From NCBI GenBank assembly GCA_964413905.1, contig CAYPUG010000049.1, forward strand, positions 1 to 18,289: a stretch of 18,289 nucleotides of DNA, given 5' to 3'. This DNA comes from CAYPUG01 sp964413905. Lineage in GTDB: Bacteria > Chloroflexota > Anaerolineae > JAADDB01. A model generated the notes under the pieces. That model saw only the letters and a list, made by a program, of their open reading frames with translations, searched no databases and was not told the DNA's origin. Of the stretch, positions 14,395 through 18,289 are shown in pieces. A program made the translations under genes and the position numbers. Position 1 is the stretch's first letter, and each line of letters opens with the position of its first letter.

Positions 14395-16194
14395 ATGACC
14401 ACCGAACAGGTTCTGGATACACCCACTGCCGTATCATACACGCCGGATGAGGAGGGCGAACGCGCGGCGGTGGAAGCACTCCGCCAGCGCTTCCCCGACG
14501 CCGTGTTGGCCACCGAGGAGTTCCGTGGCGACCAGATCGTCACGGTGCGCGCGGACCGTTTGCGGGAGATCGCCGCGTTTCTGCGCGATGACCCCGAGAT
14601 GCGGTTTAATTTGTTGGTGGACGTGACGTCCTATGACCGCTTAAACCTGGGGGAGTCCCCGCGCTTTGTCACCGTCTACCAATTACACTCCCTGCCCTAC
14701 AATCGTCGCCTGCGCCTCCAGGTGCCCTTGGACGGGGACGACAATCCCGTCGCCCCTTCGTTGGTCGATCTCTGGCCAAGCGCGAATTGGATGGAGCGCG
14801 AGGTGTACGATCTGATGGGCATTCGCTTTGAGGGGCATCCCAACCTGAAGCGCATTCTCCTTCCGCCTAACTGGGAGGCCCATCCCTTGCGCAAGGATTA
14901 TCCCCTGGGTGGGGAACCCGTGCCTTTTACCATCAACTGGACAGATGAGGAGTTTAAGGACTTGGGGCGCCAGATCCTCAAGCCCGAATTTCCGCCCGAG
15001 CGCATCCCCGAAGGGATGGATCCTGAGCGTCACATCATCGTGAACATGGGACCTCAGCATCCTTCCACGCATGGGGTGCTGCGCCTCATTGTGGAACTCG
15101 AGGGCGAAAAGGTGGTTAAAGTAGAACCCGACCTGGGATACCTGCACTCGGGATTTGAGAAGCAGGCGGAGAATGTGCGCTACAAGGACTTTGTTTTCTA
15201 CACCGACCGCATGGACTACACCCAGGCCATGAATAATAACCTGGGGTATGTGCTGGCGGTGGAGAAGTTGCTGGGCATTCAGGTGCCCCCGCGGGCGCAG
15301 GCTATCCGGGTTATTATGTCCGAACTCCAGCGTCTGGCCGCTCACCTCCTCTGGTTGGGCACCCATACACTGGACTTGGGCGGTGTGGGCCTTTCGCTGA
15401 TGATGTACGCTCTTCGCGAGCGCGAGATGATCCTCGACCAGATCGAACTGGTCTCGGGCGCGCGGATGACCGTATCGTACATCCGCATCAGCGGAGTGTG
15501 GAAGGACCTGCCGCCCGCGTTCCCCGACCGCCTGCGAGAATTCCTGGAAATCATGCCCAAGCGGATTGACGATTACGAGCGCATGTTGACGGACAACCCC
15601 ATCTGGCTGAACCGCACGGTGGGCATTGGAAAGTTGACGCCAGAACAGGCCATCGCTCTGAGTTTGAGCGGGCCCATGATCCGCTCCACGGGGATTCCTT
15701 ATGACCTGCGGCGGGTGCGCCCTTACTGTGGGTACGAGAATTACGACTTCGAGGTGGTCACCGCGACAGAGGGCGATGCCTACGCTCGCTACTTGGTACG
15801 CATCGGCGAGATGCGCCAGAGTCTGCGTATCATCCGGCAAGCTCTGGAATCCATGCCCGAGGGAGATTACAAGATTCCTAACTACAAAGTGTCCCTGCCC
15901 CCGCGTGAGGAACTGGATACAAGCATGGAAGCCCTTATCCATCACTTCAAGTTAATGACCGAAGGGCTTCGTCCCCCCGCGGGGCAGGTGTACCACAGCA
16001 TCGAGAACCAGAAGGGCGAGTTCGGCATCTTCCTGGTCAGCGATGGCGGACCACGTCCCTATCGAGTCCATGTGCGTGGCCCCTCCTTCGTCAACTTACA
16101 GGCCATTGACACCATGTCCCGTGGTCACTTGGTCGCAGACTTGATCACGAATATTGGCTCGATTGATATCGTGTTGGGAGAGGTGGATAGATAA
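14395..16194 (+). CDS. nuoCD: NADH-quinone oxidoreductase fused subunit C/D (NuoCD)
   Basis: A 599-residue fusion of two peripheral-arm complex I subunits. Residues about 20-175 are NuoC (30-kDa type), with EREVYDLMGIRFEGHPNL (135-151) and HPLRKDYPLGG. Residues about 211-599 are NuoD (49-kDa type), with NMGPQHPSTHGVLR (217-230; His222 and His226 at the quinone site), RMDYTQ (Tyr275, the quinone headgroup ligand), ENVRYKDF and the C-terminal DIVLGEVDR. NuoD has no cluster of its own; with NuoB it forms the quinone pocket. The length equals that of the E. coli NuoCD fusion. The ATG at 14395 has no clear Shine-Dalgarno (only GGGG about 9 bases upstream), unusual next to nuoA and nuoEF. It directly follows the toxin-antitoxin pair. 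Confidence 0.96.
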   Translation: MTTEQVLDTPTAVSYTPDEEGERAAVEALRQRFPDAVLATEEFRGDQIVTVRADRLREIAAFLRDDPEMRFNLLVDVTSYDRLNLGESPRFVTVYQLHSLPYNRRLRLQVPLDGDDNPVAPSLVDLWPSANWMEREVYDLMGIRFEGHPNLKRILLPPNWEAHPLRKDYPLGGEPVPFTINWTDEEFKDLGRQILKPEFPPERIPEGMDPERHIIVNMGPQHPSTHGVLRLIVELEGEKVVKVEPDLGYLHSGFEKQAENVRYKDFVFYTDRMDYTQAMNNNLGYVLAVEKLLGIQVPPRAQAIRVIMSELQRLAAHLLWLGTHTLDLGGVGLSLMMYALREREMILDQIELVSGARMTVSYIRISGVWKDLPPAFPDRLREFLEIMPKRIDDYERMLTDNPIWLNRTVGIGKLTPEQAIALSLSGPMIRSTGIPYDLRRVRPYCGYENYDFEVVTATEGDAYARYLVRIGEMRQSLRIIRQALESMPEGDYKIPNYKVSLPPREELDTSMEALIHHFKLMTEGLRPPAGQVYHSIENQKGEFGIFLVSDGGPRPYRVHVRGPSFVNLQAIDTMSRGHLVADLITNIGSIDIVLGEVDR

Positions 16195-16273
16195 ACGGCC
16201 TGACCGAATACCAAAGGTCCGGATATTGAACATAAATAAGCCCGAGTACGGGATGCATTACGATCACGCATAT

Positions 16274-16278
16274 AGGAG
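16274..16278 (+). promoter_or_regulatory. nuoEF ribosome binding site
   Basis: AGGAG lies 6 bases before the ATG at 16285, at the end of a 90-base gap after nuoCD in which I see no promoter or terminator. Confidence 0.75.
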
Positions 16279-16284
16279 TGCTCA

Positions 16285-18162
16285 ATGGCGCTATCAGAGG
16301 ATATCGTCCAGAAAATTCACCGGTTGATGGCCCGTTATCCCCAGCCCCGCTCCGCGTTAGGGCCGGCGCTGCACCTGGTCCAGCGGGAGGTGGGATGGAT
16401 TACCCCTGAAGTCGAGGAGGAGTTGGCCGCCATCTTTAATTTGACCCCCGCGGAGGTGCACGCGTTTGTGGGGTTCTACAACATGTACTACAAAACTCCC
16501 AAGGGTGTTTACCACTTGGAAGTGTGCACCAACGTCTCCTGTAAGTTGCGAGGTGCAGATGACGTGGCCCATCACTTGTTGGCGACGTTGGGGCTGAAGG
16601 AGTGGGGCGAGACCACGCCTGATGGGCTCTTTACCGTCAACGAGACCGAGTGTCTCGGCTCCTGTGGTACCGGCCCGGTGATGATGGTGCGCAAGCGGGG
16701 ACAGGATCTACCCCGCTATTATGAGAAACTGACACCCGAGCGCGTGGATCAAATCATCGCGGACCTCCGCGCCAAGGTGAACGAGCCTCTGCCCCTGGAG
16801 CCCGACCCGATGGGACCGCCTCCTCATGGCGGGATGCAACCGCCCGTCCTCCTGGCCCGGGTGGACAAGGAGAATTCCCACCGCATCGATACATACATCG
16901 CGGACGGGGGGTACGAAGCCCTGCGCAAAGCCCTCCTGGAGATGACGCCTGAGCAGGTTATTGAAGAAGTGAAGGCCTCGGGCTTGCGAGGCCGAGGCGG
17001 CGCGGGTTTCCCCGCGGGCGTCAAGTGGTCCTTCGTGCCCAAGGATGTATTCCCCCGCTACCTGGTCTGCAACGCGGACGAGAGCGAGCCCGGTACGTTT
17101 AAGGACCGCATTCTGATGGAATATGACCCCCACATGGTCATCGAGGGGATCATCATCTCCGCCTATGCCATTCAAGCCGAGAAAGCCTTTATCTACATTC
17201 GTGGGGAATATGGGTTCCCCTACGCGCGTCTGCAGCAGGCCGTGGACGAAGCGTATGAAAAGGGCTTTCTGGGCAAGAACATCCTGGGCACCGACTTCAG
17301 CCTGGACATCATAGTACATCGCGGGGCGGGCGCGTACATCTGCGGTGAGGAAACCGCGCTCCTGAACTCCTTGGAGGGACGACGGGGGCACCCGCGGCTG
17401 AAGCCGCCCTTCCCCGCCGCGGTGGGGTTGTACGGCAAGCCGACCATCATCAACAACGTGGAAACGCTGTCTAACGTGCCGCACATTATCAAACACGGTG
17501 CGGAGTGGTATCGCCAATACGGCACGGAAAAGAGCCCGGGATTCCGCCTCTTCTCCCTGAGCGGAGAGGTCAAGCGGCCGGGGGTGTATGAGTTGCCCCA
17601 CGGCATCACTCTACGCGAGTTAATTTACGAGTACGCGGGCGGGACTTTGGATGACCGGCCGGTGAAGGCGATTGTGCCCGGCGGGCTTTCTATGCCTATG
17701 CTCACCGCGGACCAACTGGACACCCCCTTGGATTTTGAGTCGGTTCAGGCGGCCGGTTCGCTTTTGGGTTCCGCGGGCGTTATTGTGATTTGTGAGGGGT
17801 CTTCCATTTTGGACGTGATGGAACGCACCATTGGATTCTATCGCGAAGAATCCTGCGGCAAGTGTTCCCCCTGTCGGGAAGGCGGTGCGTGGATCGAACG
17901 CATCATCCAGCGCATCAAGCGGGGGCAGGGACGCAAGGAGGACCTGGACGAGATTCTGCGCCTTTCCTCCTTTATCGAACAGCAGACCTTCTGCCCATTT
18001 GGCCCCGCGTCCGTTTGGGGAATTCGCAGCGCGATCAAGCACTTCCGGGCGGAGTTGGAGGCCTACATAGAGGAAACGAATCCCAGCGGTGAACCGCCCG
18101 CCATTCCTGTGCGGCCCATTTATCGACCGAATGTGGGCGAGCCTGCTAAGAAGGGCCTTTAA
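16285..18162 (+). CDS. nuoEF: NADH-quinone oxidoreductase fused subunit E/F (NuoEF)
   Basis: A 625-residue fusion forming the NADH-oxidising head of complex I. Residues 1-165 are NuoE (thioredoxin-like 2Fe-2S, cluster N1a) with ligands Cys81, Cys86, Cys123 and Cys127 (CTNVSC, CLGSC). A Pro-rich linker (about 166-190) joins this to NuoF. NuoF shows the FMN loop GLRGRGGAGFPAGVKWSF (233-250), the NADH-site NADESEPGTFKDR (263-275), GAGAYICGEETALL, and the 4Fe-4S cluster N3 ligands Cys524, Cys527, Cys530 and Cys570 (SCGKCSPCREG, TFCPFG). There is no extra C-terminal ferredoxin domain as in HndC/HydB-type proteins. HoxF hydrogenase subunits have the same E-F fusion, but the neighbouring nuoA, nuoB and nuoCD point to complex I. 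A nucleotidyltransferase gene, not nuoG, follows after 12 bases. Confidence 0.95.
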   Translation: MALSEDIVQKIHRLMARYPQPRSALGPALHLVQREVGWITPEVEEELAAIFNLTPAEVHAFVGFYNMYYKTPKGVYHLEVCTNVSCKLRGADDVAHHLLATLGLKEWGETTPDGLFTVNETECLGSCGTGPVMMVRKRGQDLPRYYEKLTPERVDQIIADLRAKVNEPLPLEPDPMGPPPHGGMQPPVLLARVDKENSHRIDTYIADGGYEALRKALLEMTPEQVIEEVKASGLRGRGGAGFPAGVKWSFVPKDVFPRYLVCNADESEPGTFKDRILMEYDPHMVIEGIIISAYAIQAEKAFIYIRGEYGFPYARLQQAVDEAYEKGFLGKNILGTDFSLDIIVHRGAGAYICGEETALLNSLEGRRGHPRLKPPFPAAVGLYGKPTIINNVETLSNVPHIIKHGAEWYRQYGTEKSPGFRLFSLSGEVKRPGVYELPHGITLRELIYEYAGGTLDDRPVKAIVPGGLSMPMLTADQLDTPLDFESVQAAGSLLGSAGVIVICEGSSILDVMERTIGFYREESCGKCSPCREGGAWIERIIQRIKRGQGRKEDLDEILRLSSFIEQQTFCPFGPASVWGIRSAIKHFRAELEAYIEETNPSGEPPAIPVRPIYRPNVGEPAKKGL

Positions 18163-18174
18163 GGGAGTAATTTT

Positions 18175-18289
18175 ATGGGCAAAGAATGTAAAACACTCGA
18201 GGAGATACGGGAAAGATTGCGGGCACTGATGCCGTTGTTGCAAGAGCAATACCATGTGCAGCAGTTGGAAGTGTTCGGTTCGTATGTGC
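18175..18289 (+). CDS. MNT-type minimal nucleotidyltransferase, N-terminal part (runs off window)
   Basis: Translation from the ATG at 18175 gives a 38-residue start beginning MGKECKTLEEIRERLRALMP and continuing to LQEQYHVQQLEVFGSYV at the window edge. The ending VxxLEVFGSYV is the hallmark entry to the GSxxRGE active site of minimal nucleotidyltransferases, which are usually encoded with a HEPN-domain protein. In HEPN-MNT modules the MNT protein acts as an antitoxin that modifies the HEPN RNase toxin. GGGAG is 9 bases before the ATG. It lies 12 bases after nuoEF in the same direction, where nuoG would be expected. The catalytic Asp residues and the partner gene are outside the window, so assignment rests on the N-terminal motif only. 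Confidence 0.75.
   Translation, partial: MGKECKTLEEIRERLRALMPLLQEQYHVQQLEVFGSYV

Noticed and set aside
14683..15945. Long minus-strand open frame of 420 codons opposite nuoCD
   Set aside because: It is the antisense shadow of a strongly conserved gene in GC-rich DNA. Its translation has no recognisable motif and there is no ribosome binding site.
16195..16284. Possible terminator or promoter between nuoCD and nuoEF
   Set aside because: Only a 4-base stem (CCCG/CGGG) without a T-run and no -35/-10 pair was found.
16285..18162. HoxF diaphorase subunit of an NAD-reducing hydrogenase
   Set aside because: The domain order fits, but the gene sits with nuoA, nuoB and nuoCD and no hydrogenase gene is present.

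Overview
The window looks like chromosomal DNA of a GC-rich, probably thermophilic or moderately thermophilic member of the Chloroflexota (Anaerolineae-like). This is an inference from the style of the proteins: a Ser/Thr kinase with a GTxxYxPLEQYGG activation segment, secreted proteins with long Thr-Pro linkers, a lipoprotein SH3 protein, and helix-rich HlyD adaptors with repeated GP-containing units. No rRNA, tRNA, CRISPR array, insertion sequence or phage gene was seen.

Left part (1-10251). The window opens inside a plus-strand Ser/Thr protein kinase with one C-terminal membrane anchor. It converges on a long minus-strand cluster of eight tightly packed genes. Read in their own direction (10096 down to 635) they are: a HlyD/MacA-type adaptor, a MacB/LolD-type ABC ATPase, its FtsX-type permease, an SH3-domain lipoprotein, CbiM(N), CbiQ and CbiO (an ECF-type cobalt/nickel importer), and a secreted family-3 glycoside hydrolase. 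Three junctions are 4-base ATGA overlaps; a fourth (lipoprotein) overlaps only if its first possible ATG is used. The layout suggests an export pump and a metal importer expressed together with two cell-surface proteins. The convergent gap with the kinase carries a two-copy 38-bp tandem repeat. The leader before the adaptor gene is rich in hairpins.

Middle (10252-12757). A full-length UvrD/PcrA helicase with a C-terminal Tudor-like domain lies on the minus strand. The 343-bp divergent gap upstream of it carries a near-consensus promoter (TTGACA, 17 bp, TAAAAT) that should drive the respiratory operon on the plus strand.

Right part (12758-18289). This is the start of a complex I (NADH:quinone oxidoreductase) operon: nuoA, nuoB, a fused nuoCD and a fused nuoEF. 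The order is interrupted by defence/addiction-type genes. A complete DUF433 antitoxin plus DUF5615 PIN-like toxin pair sits between nuoB and nuoCD. A nucleotidyltransferase of the minimal MNT (HEPN-MNT antitoxin) type begins 12 bases after nuoEF and runs off the window. Two different toxin-antitoxin-like insertions inside one essential respiratory operon, in the coding direction and without visible promoters or terminators of their own, are the most interesting feature of the window.
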